Source: Mesaphorura yosii
Lineage: Eukaryota > Arthropoda > Collembola > Poduromorpha > Tullbergiidae
Length of the DNA: 64,000 nt
NCBI GenBank assembly: GCA_009869945.1
Contig: WIXG01000045.1
Location: 124,001 to 188,000 of the forward strand
Reading direction: 5' to 3'
This document shows positions 49,210 to 62,100 of the stretch, piece by piece (the first letter of the stretch is position 1; each line of letters starts with the position of its first letter). The notes under the pieces are model-generated. The model made no database searches. It was not told the DNA's origin and saw only the letters and a program-made list of their open reading frames with translations. The position numbers and the translations under genes are program-made.

Positions 49210-50160
49210 CGGTGAATCCTTCTTTGTATCTTCCAACTTCGCGCACCCACAACGTCCTGTAGTATTCAAAATAGTCGACTAATTAAATCGATGCGATGTC
49301 GGAATTTTCATCAGAATCATGTCATATCTCAGGACTCACTTTGCCAACTGTAGAGTTACGACCGTCTTCGATGTCTTTGATTATTGTTCTGTGTTGGAAA
49401 GTCACACATCGCTCCACCGGGGCACAGACAGGAGCAGGACTTTCTAAGAGATTCCAAATCCACGAGTAGGCGTGTTACAACCTACAACACGCACACGCTA
49501 AGCAGAATTTTTAAAATGCGAAATTTTGCACAGACTCTGTGATTCCGCGTTTAAAATTCTTGTCTTGTACACGTCGATTCAAGGAATGGGCTTTTGAGTT
49601 AAGGAAAATCAGAAGACAGTTGATTCTTTGTTTCACGCGTGGGTCAGGGGCTTCGCACGATTTTACTAATCGCGCATTGGCGGGTCCCTTTTTAACGATT
49701 GATCAACTACATGTCACAGGTCAAGGCGATTGGCTTTTATTTGCGGACGATTAAAATTCTAAGTCGAAGTCCCTTCTAGCATTTTCATTAGTTCAATTCA
49801 ACTTGTCCATTATAGCATTTATGACAAATTTGCAAAAAAGAGTTTTGCAGAAGTAATATTTCTAAAATAGAAAAAAATCTTTGAACAGTATGTTGCAGTG
49901 GAGTGTAAATGGAACCAATCAGGAACCAACTTCTCAAAAGTGAACTCATAAGTGGCAAAAGGTGACGAGCGAGTCACTTTTGTAAAAATGATTTTGGTGG
50001 CTCACCTTTTAGGTTCCTTTACGCAAATAAGGAGAATTGTGACTTTCGTGACGACATCAACCCAAGAAACACTTTCGCATAAGGGCTATAAGTGCCAAAA
50101 TGGAAACTTTGAATCGGGCTGTTCTATTAATGGGTTAATACGCTACGGCTAATGACTAGC
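49210..50160. other. intergenic, dynein 3' flank and TMEM60-like leader
   Basis: No supported gene. It holds the TMEM60-like 5' leader with at least one intron near 49270, and the 3' end region of the dynein gene above about 49900. Confidence 0.5.
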
Positions 50161-53100
50161 TTATTGTGATAGTTGACAAAGCAAGGCGACGCCACGCATT
50201 ATCCAGTGATCTGGCGGACGGTTCGTCGGCAGCGTGACCCAAACCACAAAGTTGGTTGAGTGGCCGGTCGTCGAGAGGATACCACGACGTTCTGATGTCT
50301 TGTAGACTGGGCAAACGTACGACGGGCGCTCGTGGATTTTGGACTTTAGCAGCGGCTTAAACCAGATCTGTGTAATTTAACAATTACAAATTTGAACTCA
50401 AGACAAGTACAGTGACCAAGGCGAAGGTGTAATTTGACGACTTACAGTGGGCAGAGTGTCATACAAAACTTTGGGCTCCGACTCGTTCAATTCGCGGGTG
50501 GAACGATCCCAGCGTGCGCCATCCAGAAACAGCCCCTTCACAAACACACCATCCTCCGGCGGCTTGTCGTAGTCCTTGTCTTTCAGCACTTCGAAATCGA
50601 ACGCGAGGAGATCGATGGGAATGGTGTACTTTCGCGCGTAGTTCTGCTGGGCTCCGGTTAGGAAGGCTTGTGTAAAGTAGAAACCAGAGATCCAGAACGT
50701 GGTTGGCGGGCCGCTTTGGTACCAACCCTGAAAAAATCGATTTAATACAGTACTGACAATTACTAATCCACCTTCGACACTTGCACACCATAGCTTACCT
50801 GTAAAAACTGTAATCTGGCAAGAAAGTCATTTATGTAACTTCCCAACGGTTTCAAGCTCGGGTACGACTTTTTCATCCACAACGCAGGGATTTTGGACAT
50901 CAGGATACTTTTTGTCACTTCCTCCTGCTCGGCTGACATCACAATAAGACCACGAATCGCCTTTTGGACGTCAATCAGGCTGGTCCGGATCGTTATCAGC
51001 AGATTATTGAATCGCCCCATCTCCTGAACCAGAACTGTGTTCATGGACTGATTGTACAGCGTTGGGTACTTTTTCAGCGCGGCATCAACGTCGAAATCGT
51101 CCGGCAGTTTGTTCAGAATGTCGGACGCAACTTCCATCACGACTTGGTCTGACGTTTTGCCATCACCGCCAGTCGCGGTATTGCTCTGCAACAAAATACA
51201 ATAAGCGTATATATTTTGAAAAGCTGTTGACTAACGTTAAATTTTCTATTGATTATCTCACTTGGATCAAAAGAATGGAGTTGAATATCAAGTTCGTCTC
51301 CTGCTGTTCTTTCGTGATGTCCGCATTCTCGTTCATTCCGAAGACTTCTGGGCTTTCCGTCAGCGGGAGCCTTTGGGCGTACGCAACAAAATCATGGTGT
51401 CTGGTCACCAACGGGATGTAGTGAACTCCGGAGGGGTCCAGCTGGTATGAATCGACGTCAATCGCTTGGCGACAGTAAAACTTCTTGAGAATGGTGGTCA
51501 GCGTTCTTCGATCCCAGTCATCAGTCACTCGTCCGCCGTAGTTACACTCCCCAGTCAAGTACCGAATCGCGTCAAATTGAACTTCCTGAAGAAAAACGCA
51601 ACTTTTGTAATACAGCCAAGCCGTTTTCAGTTCGCAGTTACTTACTTCATATTCATCGAGAAACATGCGAAGCTGCACGGCGCTGATGCGCAAATCAGTT
51701 TCATTGAACTCGTACGGAATGTTCCAGCCAAGCGGGCCGAATTTTCGCCGTTCTTGAACCAAAGCGTGAAAGAAGCAGAGCGAGAACAGAAGCTTCTTGA
51801 ACACGTGCGCATTTTTGCAACCGTTGAAGAAGTTCGTATCGCTGATCGGATCGTTCAGGTACGACCTCAGCACATTTGCTCTCAATCCCTTTGGTGGTTC
51901 GTTGGTCATTTTGATTCCATTCTGAAGCACAGAGACCGGGAAATCGTCCGAAGGGTACGACGTGAGCCACATTCGGAAGTCTGGGTGCGTCGATTCGGGC
52001 GACAACTCTTCACAAATCTGTAAACAAAGAAATGAACGTAGCAAGTGTGGGATGAAGACGAGCAGTGACAAAGGCAACAAGCTTAAGCGGATTCTTTCAC
52101 CTTTGCCAGCGTTGGCATGAAACTCCTTGCGAGGTGACAATTCTGGAGAACGACCCAATACCCGCTCTTCGCAGCAGTGTTGATCATCTTGATCGCGAGT
52201 GGTCCTTGACCTTGACCCAAAGACAGCGACTGGAGTTTGTAGCCTCCGAAGCCCATGTCCTCAGCAAACTTGAGCAGAACGGCTGTCGGATCAGCTCCAG
52301 GGGTAAGCACGAATATGAGTGGGACGTGGCACAGCGACTCCGCATAAGATTTACTGAAACAGAGCATTGGCATCATCTATCTATTTCATATGGATCCAAC
52401 GGATCTTTTACTTTTACCTCAAGTCGAATGGTGGTGGTTCGATAAACTCTCTCCCCAAATGCGTCGTCACAAAGTTCTGGATCGCAGGTACCATTTTGTC
52501 CGGTCGCAGGCAACGCAAGACGGCAAGTTTCTGGAACGCAGTCAGCTTTGACTCCCATGGCTTAGGCAGAGGCATCGTCATCGGTGTCGTGGAGTCGTAG
52601 ATTGATTTCCAGTGCTGCCAACTTCGAGAGAAGTTCGACGCAATGCCCTTGAACGCTTCAAATTCCTGCAGCCGACAGAGTTCATCCCACGACTTGCCTG
52701 GAAGCCAGTTCGCCGCCGGGTTGGGATTTGGATTGTCTAGACCAACTCCTCCTGTCAGCAAGAAGAGCCATTCCGCAGGGTCTATTTTCCCTTCAGCCTT
52801 CATAATGTTAACTGTCAGCAGGAAACTGAACAACAGCTTGTCCTTCTCAAAGAGGCTGCGGCACACGTTCAAGTAAAGCGAGTAAGTGAAGTGTTTCTTG
52901 ATATGCTCCAGCCGTTCCTTGAGTATCTTCGACTTCTCTGCCTGATTGATGCTGTTGATGAAAAGGATTATGAACCACTGCAGACTGTACTGGTACATCG
53001 GGTCGATGCCAGCCAGATCCGCGATACAGAAGAAGAGAACGGCCGAGTACTCAGCCACGGGCTTGTATTCGGCTCGCTTGGTGTTGAGTTTCTTCTCCGT

Positions 53101-56100
53101 TTCCTCTGCGCCAGCTTGCTTAATCAGAATCTCGTTGGCCAGCGATTTGGAGCTGCTTAGCACATTTACAGCTCTCTCGTCCTCTAGAATGTTGCCCTTT
53201 GACATGAACAGCACTTCCAGGATTTTGTCTTCAATCTCCTTCAATCGGCGTTTGTTCTCCGCGCTCTGGACGGTGAGAGCGAGTCGCTCTTCTTCGAGGT
53301 CAGGGTTCTCGCGGGCCACGACGATGCCCAGCAGCTGGTCCAGGAGTCCGAGCGGGGTTATCATGAAATTGAGCAGTGTGACCTTGACAGCAATTTCCGG
53401 CAAATAGTGCGGGTTTCTAAGTCTTGTAATAATGTAGAATCGGAAATTCTTGTTGTACTCCACAACGGATTCTCCAATCTTGATGCATAAAACGGGACCT
53501 TGCTTGAAAGTTTGCTTGAGCAGAACTGGTTCGAGGGCTGGATCAATCTCTTCGCCGATGTTGTCGAGTAGCACGGGAATGCCATGCTGAATTGAATGTT
53601 CAACGACACGAAGGTAGTTGGGGTCTGTTAGATTGATTACGACCAAATTGTTCGCTTTCTCCATATTCCGAATCCATTTGCTGGCCTGGCCTGTTTAAAT
53701 TGAACAAGTTGATCCTAAAAATCGAAACACATTTGATCATTCTAATTCATCCTACCTTGCGGATCGATAAGAAGTGGCCATCTCCTCGCGTTCGTTACAA
53801 TGATTCCGTTGTCAATTGAGAATGTGTCGATTGGAAGTCCTGCCAAGTGCCAGCTTCTAATTTTAACCGGGTCCCCGAGGGTATTCATGAGAGAAATCAC
53901 TTTCGAACACGGGATCTTCTGGCTGGAGCACGCTTCTTGCCAAACCGTGAGACAATCCTATAAAAAACGCAGTCAGCATTGGCTACCCTATGCAATGGAT
54001 ATTTATGCCCAGGCAATACGGGGAATTTAATTACATATCTGAAATCGACTGTGAATGGTCCCAAGTACGCAACCACTGCAGCAGAAATGAGCACGTCGCC
54101 GAACATGTTGTGCAGACGAGCTGAGAGCATTTCAGCACCGTCACTCCAACGCTGCTTTTCGCCACTGAGGCCGTCAATCAACTTTTCTGCTCGTTCCAGT
54201 TTCAGTGAGCACAATTCAATGTTATCCTCCAAGTCCCGCTTCTTCTTGTTCATGGCAGCGTACTCATCGTTCAAAGCTTGCAATTTGTCGGTAACCTGCT
54301 GGAGCTGCTGTCTCTTCTCATTTAACTTGTCCATCTGTGATTGCAACTCGTTCTCAGCTTCGGCGAGCTTTAGTTTCTTGGGCTCGACAATCTTGATAAC
54401 TTTGTCATACACTTCCATCGCTTTCACCCATTTACAAAGGCCTTCACATGCGGAGGAGACCAATTTCATGAGCTCAGGGTCAAAGTCGGGCATTTTGATG
54501 AATTTCTCCCGAATCTTCTTCATGATTGGTGCAGGAATATTGTTCTTGTCGTACTCTTTCAGCGATTCCAGGAATTTCATGTCTCCCAACATCTTCATAC
54601 TGGCTCCCCAATAGTCATCCACAGCCTTTCCACTTGCATCTACTTTCTTTTCAGGCTTGATTCCTTTCATCACACAAATGGCTTCCAACACGTTCTTGAT
54701 CTGAATTGGCGGATTCTTCATCGACTTCACCACTGTGATGTCCGCTGGTTTCAACGTATCGAGGGCCTAAAATTTCAATGAAATGAATGTATCCCGAATT
54801 ATATTCATGTTTAGCTACAAGATAACAAGCCATAGTATTAAGAATGACCTCCGAAATAACTGTAGCGGAATCTTTCTTACCTGATTAGCAGCTTCGAGTG
54901 AAGGAATGGCTTCAGCCAGGTCATTCTCGCAATCATCTTTGATTGCTTGCGCAGCTGCTGCTGCCTCGTTCGCTAAAGCCTCATCCGCAGCTACAACTTC
55001 TTTGGTCGACTCAACATCAACTGTGTCACGTTCAATTTTGATCATCAACTTTTCAGTTGCTGCAGATGTTTCGATGAGTTTGGGCTGCAATGCAGTCAGC
55101 TCATCTTGCATCAAAGACACCTGCGAGGCTGCAAACTGGAGCTTTTCAAGGCCTGTGAGGTAGCGTTGGCGCTGCTCTTCAGTTTCCCGTCGCTTCTCGG
55201 CCAGCAATGTCTTGAAAGTTAATATCAGCTCGAGATACGAAGTGGGTGTGACGTACGTCTTGCGACCAAACCGTTTGAAGAACCTTCATAATTATACGAC
55301 CGTAGCATTTATTGCTGTTTCCTAATTTTGCAGCGTACATTTGCACATGGATTACTTACTCCGAGGAAAGGTGTCTGATAGATTCATGAAAATGTATGCA
55401 CATCAACACGCTGCGTTCTCGCAATGTTTCATCAATCTCTTTCACATTCAAGAACTTTTGAGCCACTTTCTCGAGTGCATCTTCGGGCCACTCCGTGAAC
55501 CAATCAAGGGTGCAGCAGTTAATTAAGCTCGGGAACTGTCTGAGCCGATTTCTGAAAGCGTCTCCGACCGGAGACATCGCCAGCACAACGTGTAGTGATG
55601 CTCGAACGCGGTCGACAAAAAAGTTGTACAATGTCAACGGTGATGTGTCAATCTTCTTGCCTAATTCTTTCGCCGCACTTTGCATCTTCTCGAGAATTTC
55701 GCCCTTTTCATCAGCTGGAAATAAGTTTGGCACGTCTCCGGTGTTCAGGATCATGTTGATGTCTTCGACGAAACTTTCGTCTTTGATTTGGTTGTCAGTG
55801 AAGAGAAATACGGTAGGCTTTCCTTCGTAGCCAGCGCGTTTCAGTATTCGCTTGAGGTCGTCACGCCATTCATGAAGTCCATATGTACGAGTTATCTCAA
55901 TCTGTTTAAGCAGATAGTGCAAAGTTTGCCACTCCTTTTAGTTCATTGTAAAAGACTGACACAAACTCATACCTGGGACAAATCGTAACCAGAAATAAAC
56001 GCAGCCATCTTTGTTAGACTCTGTCTTCCTGGTAAGTTGCAAGCAAGAAATGAGGATTCGCAGTTTCGCAGCTTAAATTACTTAACGTCATGTTATTTTA

Positions 56101-59100
56101 CGCCCGTGTGTACCTGATCCGCCAATGCCAATGAGCAAGGCGTGTCCATTGTCTTGTTTTAGTACACGTGCTATGCGCGAAATGTGTTCAATTGCGAACT
56201 TAAACAGCACCAATTGCATTTTCGTCTTCATCACCGTGTTGTACTCCGCCAAATACGTTTCCATCACCTCAGCCAATTCGTCGAGATCTTGAATCTGTAC
56301 AAAGATGGAAAGAACGAGTAATAGAATGGAGAGCGTTTGCAGAGTTTTGGACCACAGGCTAACCTCATCATAAACTTTGGTATCAGCACGTGGGTCCATG
56401 TAAGCTCCAAATATCAAATTCCTGATATGAATTTCTTGCAACATTTCCCCGGCTGGGGCTAAGTGTCCTAACAACTTTTGAATATCCATCTTGAATGCCT
56501 GAGCCACTGTTTGGCTCACAAGGTTGAAAAACGTGGTCCTAAAAGCAGCCACGATTATCACGAAGTTGTGTTGAAACAATCTAGTTTTCTTCACATTATT
56601 GCTACCTGTCTTCGTCAAAAATTAGACGATCGTAGAATATACGATAGACCTCATGCACCCACAGGCGCATTAGCTTCTGCGGTTCCTTCATTAATGGAGG
56701 TGGAATCATTAACAGGCCACGAATAACTCTCGAGAAGTCCCGGAGGTTGAAAATGTAATGTGATCTTGTGGGCGTCGGCAGAAACACTGCAGTAGCGGCT
56801 TTGTAAACGCTCATCGTGGCAAAAACCATTGGCTGAAACGAAATGAAGTTGGTAAAGTTTTTCATGCTAAAATTCCTTCCTTGCTGCATAATTACCCTGG
56901 TCCATCGAACGATGTCTGACTCGTATTCATTTGAAAAGTGCCAGTCTACAATGGAAGTGAATATTTTCTTCAGGGTATTGTCGTCAAAAGCGTTCAGAGA
57001 CAAAATGCTCAAATGTCGAATGAATCGTGCGGTGACTTCATTGCGCCCAAGACCCATTGCCGTGACCAGACACTAAAGAAGACAAGAAAGCTCATAAATC
57101 TTGTAGTGGAAGAAAGTCGTGCTACAAAAACAAATGCTCCTTTACCATGTCGGTCAGCTGAAGGGCCGACGTGTCCTTCTTCTCATACCAGTTTCCGTGG
57201 TCAATCCATTGCCGCAACAGTTCGATTGGTGGTTGTGCACCGTAAACTTCTTTCTGTGGCATGTTGAGGTCATCAACAAATACAACACACTTTTTGCCAA
57301 CAGGCGGACCGAAAAGACCCTTTTTACGACGGTCCAGTTTAGACATGATGATGTCTTGCGTTTGATTGGCTGTCGTGCGTGCGGAAAAATTGATCACGTT
57401 CGGAAGGTACTTCTCTTTGGGAAGAGACATGAGATGAGAAAGTGTGATCGCCGATTTTCCTAAAAGCATGAAATCGCCACACGCATTGCGCTAAATGAAA
57501 AATTCGACAAAAGCACGTGCTTAATTTTTTTTTTTTTCAAATTACCGGTTCCAGTTGGTCCAAGCATCATAATGGGAATTGGCGACTCGCCTAATGTGTT
57601 ATGAAAAATTTTAGTAAAATTGAAGAAACTTGGAGAAAAGATTAGCATACCGTAACTCAGAAACATTTTAAGAAAGAATATCTGTCGCGAAGTCTCATCA
57701 GTGTGAATAATCAAATTTGCGACCTGTTAAAGAACTTTTTTTTAGAGTGATTTCAATTTGGTCGATTTTGACTGCATGCTGCCTGTGCCACATAACCTTC
57801 GCAGTCTGAGGAATTTTAGAGAAGTCCCTCTCAGACAAGTCTAACCAGCCCAGCCATTGGTTCATCCTCTTGTCGCAGACATAATCGAACACAGTCCCTT
57901 TTTCGGGGAATAGCTGATTCTTCGTTAATTTGAAACTTTTAGCTTTGGGGTAGTCCTTATTGTTTCCGGTTAGCAGAGCACGATAAAAGGTATTGAACTT
58001 TTCACGACTTTCTTGAGTAAGAGTCGAGCCGAGTCCCCAAACGATGCTAAACACGAAACAGTACTGCAGCCAAACACTGCTTTGGGATGCGTGATCGTCC
58101 ATTCCGGATTCACCGCGAAGCAAGCACGTAAATATTCGCAGGGCGCTCTGTGGGTTTGATTCGATTAACAACATGCAAAGCATGAGGCACATTTATGCAG
58201 TATCCGAATTACTTGGAATAAGTGCAGGTCGGAAGTCTTGATAAATGTTTTACAGTCCAGTCGAATAAAATCGAGGCACGGTTGAACGATCCAATCGAAG
58301 AGTTCTTGTAGAAGCTCAATTTGATCTTGTGTTAGTGATTTTGGCACACGATCGATGTAAGAGTCCTTAAGGGCTCTCCACCCGAGCTGGCGTGGTTCCA
58401 TGTAAATCATACCACATCGAGAAACTGTAGCTGGTGATGCCTGGTCCAAGTCAGCGGACTCGAACATCATGTTCATTTGTGGAGTCATCTGGAAGAAGAG
58501 GAATTAACATAAACTTTCAAAATCAAGACTCAAAAACTCATTTATCGTTTTCATTAAGCGGAATTTACTTGAATGATTTCACCAGACATGAGACAAAGCT
58601 TCTTGTTATCATCAAGCACGGTATTCAAGTTCTCGATCCACACAGCGTCTGTAAGTGGCATCTTCATAAGTAACTGGCGGGAATAAATAAGATTGAGAAA
58701 ATTGCACATGCCAGATGAGCGTACCGACAGGACCATCAAAGACAAGCCACTTGAAGCGGTAAACAGACGAATCAATTAATTATCACATTCTAAAAAAGCT
58801 CGGGACTACGGAGAGGATTCAAAGATACTTATTACCTTTCGATCCTCCGTCGTTGATGACGCCATTTCACGAAAGGAATTGGCCAGCACACCATCCGACC
58901 ATTCGTGACTCACAGGATCGAAACATCCGTACAATTGCCCAATTGTAATCGCTTTGGGGTTTATAATTTTGTACTCGACTCGGGATTCGGACAGACCAGG
59001 AATCTTATTAGTGCGAATTTCCGTTAGCGCTTTCGCCAGGCTCTGGTACGCACGCGTCTTTCCACCCATTGCCTCCCCGACCACCATCAACCCATGTCGG

Positions 59101-62100
59101 ACGAGTATCATTTCGTAAATCTGCAGAGTTTTCTCAATGAAAAAATCTGTTGCCTGCAAATTGTTTTCGGCGCAAATGGTCTTTAGCGTGTCGACGAGTA
59201 TGTCTAAGTCGGGCTTGAAGAGGTGGACTTGGGGAAAGAGATCCGACATGATTCCTTGGAACAGCGGAATATCTAGAGCTGTGAGAGAAATTAAGAGTGT
59301 CATCCAAAAACATTCAGACCGACTGAAAATATACGTTCTGATATTTCGTACCCAAGAATTTTGGGAGATTCACATCGTTGATGGCCTTAAGAACAAGCAT
59401 TGCTTCGTTTTCATTTGGATACTTGAGCTGCGTTTGAAATCAAGGGATTCGTAAAAGTTTGTCATTTTTGTTCATATTAGCATTATACCTTCAAATTTCC
59501 AGCTGCAGTTAACACTGACTTAACGGCCCTCATACCATAGTCGTAGTGATGCTGAGACGAAAGCTGTTCAGAGCACAACTTGTAAGCGGCAACAATTTTG
59601 CCAGCCAAGCTAGAATTGTTCATTATCGTCAGAACCACGGTTGGTAGGACCAATTTATTGATAAGTTCAGCAAACATGATCAGAGCTGTCTTATTCTCTT
59701 CCATTGAGAGCACGGAAAGCGAATTACCTTCTGGCATCGACAAAACCCATCGAGTACAACGAAATTTCTCCGATGAGTGCATAATCTGGTACCATCATGG
59801 CCACAGTGCGGAATAGAACTTTCAAGTTGTCAGGTAATTCTTGTCGACCAGCGTACCTGTGAACATTTAAGATCTCGTAGTGGCGTTTTGCTGATCGAAG
59901 CTCGTGTAGTGCTCAATCGAACCCTGGATTCATGGTTATGAAAATGTTGCACGTGGGATTCAGATGTATGTCCGAGTTTTCAAAGTGGAATACGCGTGCA
60001 TGCGCAGCGATTGCCCGTTGGATCGTCAGAATTTGTTGGGCAACAACCGAAAGGACTTCTAGTTCAATTCGGTTGAATTCATCTGCAAAAATGAACCAAA
60101 TTAGAACAGAGATGAAGTGATTGGGTTGAGATTTTGAGGCAGTGAAATTATAAATCCCGATCGAACCGAAACAGGCCCAGGCTCCGCATAACGCCAATCC
60201 CTGAAAAAGAAATGCAGGAAATTGCAAGCAACGTCACACAAAGGTAAGGAATAGGGTGTAACATACTTTAAAGAACTTGCCCATGGCCTTGTAGTCCAAG
60301 CCGTCTAAAAGACGTTAAGTTAGTTTAAGCAAGGAGGTCAAGGCAAATCTGAACATTTGACTTTCATTTGATCTTATCATACCAGAACAATTAAACACAA
60401 CGCATTGTTTGGCGACGGCCTTAGCCAAGTCTTTGCTAGTCTCAGTCTTTCCTGTTCCAGCTGGACCTTCCGGCGCGCCGCCAAGATTCAGTTTCAAGGC
60501 ACTCATTAAAGTTCTGAAAATGCATCTATGATCATGACCGCATGTTTCGAGTCATGTGTGTTTGTTACATTAACAACTTACCGATAACAGCGGTCTGTCA
60601 ACGGTGTGATGACCAACCTTCCCGTATTCCCGAGGTATTCGTACCCGTACTTGAAGTCTGTTGTGATCATGTTCACATGAACACCGTTCTGCTCCTTGTA
60701 GTACCTCAGCTGACTGATCCAATTAAAATTATTGATGGAGGACACGTTCAAGTCAATCAGTTGCTGAACAATATCGCGTGCTGTAATTGAACGAAAGGAA
60801 AACGTTGTCATAAGGGAACCATGTTTGTGGCAAGGTGATTTGATTCTAACCGTGTACTCCGATTACAATAAGTGAACCAAGCGTTATTCTTGTACCGCTA
60901 TCCAATTTACCACGTACCAGTCCAACAATTTCATCAATTTGGTGGTTAGATAGTTCCAGATAAGCCTAAAGAAGGATCATTATAAACAACGCACACTGGC
61001 GTGAAAAGGCTGTGCACGTGCATGACTCACTAACCGAAAGGTGGTTCGTTTGAATTGCTTCCGACACGTCCATCGTCCAGAACATGCAGTCACAGCAAAT
61101 AACAACTTGACCGGGCCATTCCAGGACCCACTGCACTCGTGGAATTTTGTGGTACGCAGTGAATGCCTTGTTGATGACATCACGCACTGAACTCATCATT
61201 TGATGTTCGACCTGTCTCAGCCATTTCTCCACCATTCCACGCGCATCAAGTGGTTTGACGATCGTTGAAAATGGAACGCGTTCCTTCTCGACAGACAACA
61301 TTCCCGTGATTTTGAGATCCTTCGTGAAGTCAAGACGATTAATGCCCTCGAAGCATTTCTTCAGATGAGGCTGAACTCGAAGTGGATCCTTTGTCTCGGA
61401 CAGAATCTCCAAGAGTTCGTCGTTGGAGAGGAAGAAGAATCGTGGGAAGAAGAGACGTTTCTTCTCCAAGTAATCGTTCAGTCCGACTTGAATCTCCTCC
61501 AACATTTGGTTAGCCTTTATTAGATCTTTCTGCAAATTGTCGAACGAGGTGGCTGTCAGGACCAAAGGATTCTCTGTCGTATTTTTCATGATGCCCTTCC
61601 ACAGCCTTTCGACGTAGTGGAATTGCTTCGTTTCGCGTGGCATTTGCTTGATGATGTCGGGGCTGCTGAAGATTGGTTCCAAATACATCCACGTCGCTTG
61701 CACTTGGATCCATACGTCAAGAATATGCTGCATCGAAAGCAATTTGTCCTCCCATTTTTCCATCTCCTGTTCCAGCGGCTTTATGAAAGGCGATCCACGC
61801 ATTGTTTGTGCTTTCAGAATGTGATCGTCCAACATGGTTTGAATATCGTCGAGCGATGACAGAATGCTAACGCCGGTCTCGCGGTAAAGAATGCATTCGA
61901 ATTTAACTCCGGTCCATTCCTGGCGCATTTTAACCAGATTCTTTTCCAGTTGGAACTCTTTTGTTGCCGCCGTAGAAATTTCTTCCAGCTTCGGGCCCAG
62001 TTTCTCCCGTATTCCCAATTCAACCATATCGGCCAGCGTTGTGTCATCAGCAAGGTCAATGGGGATGCCAGCAAGGTCGCTCATCTGCGCAAAATGGATA

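Noticed and set aside
52946-54614. Long plus-strand frames antisense to the dynein gene (up to 211 codons)
   Set aside because: Shadows of the conserved dynein coding strand; Ser-rich antisense translations without independent support.
57520-57540. Poly-T run beside the AAA3 P-loop, suggesting a frameshift
   Set aside because: It is inside an intron; joining the flanking exons gives an uninterrupted GPTGTGKS motif.
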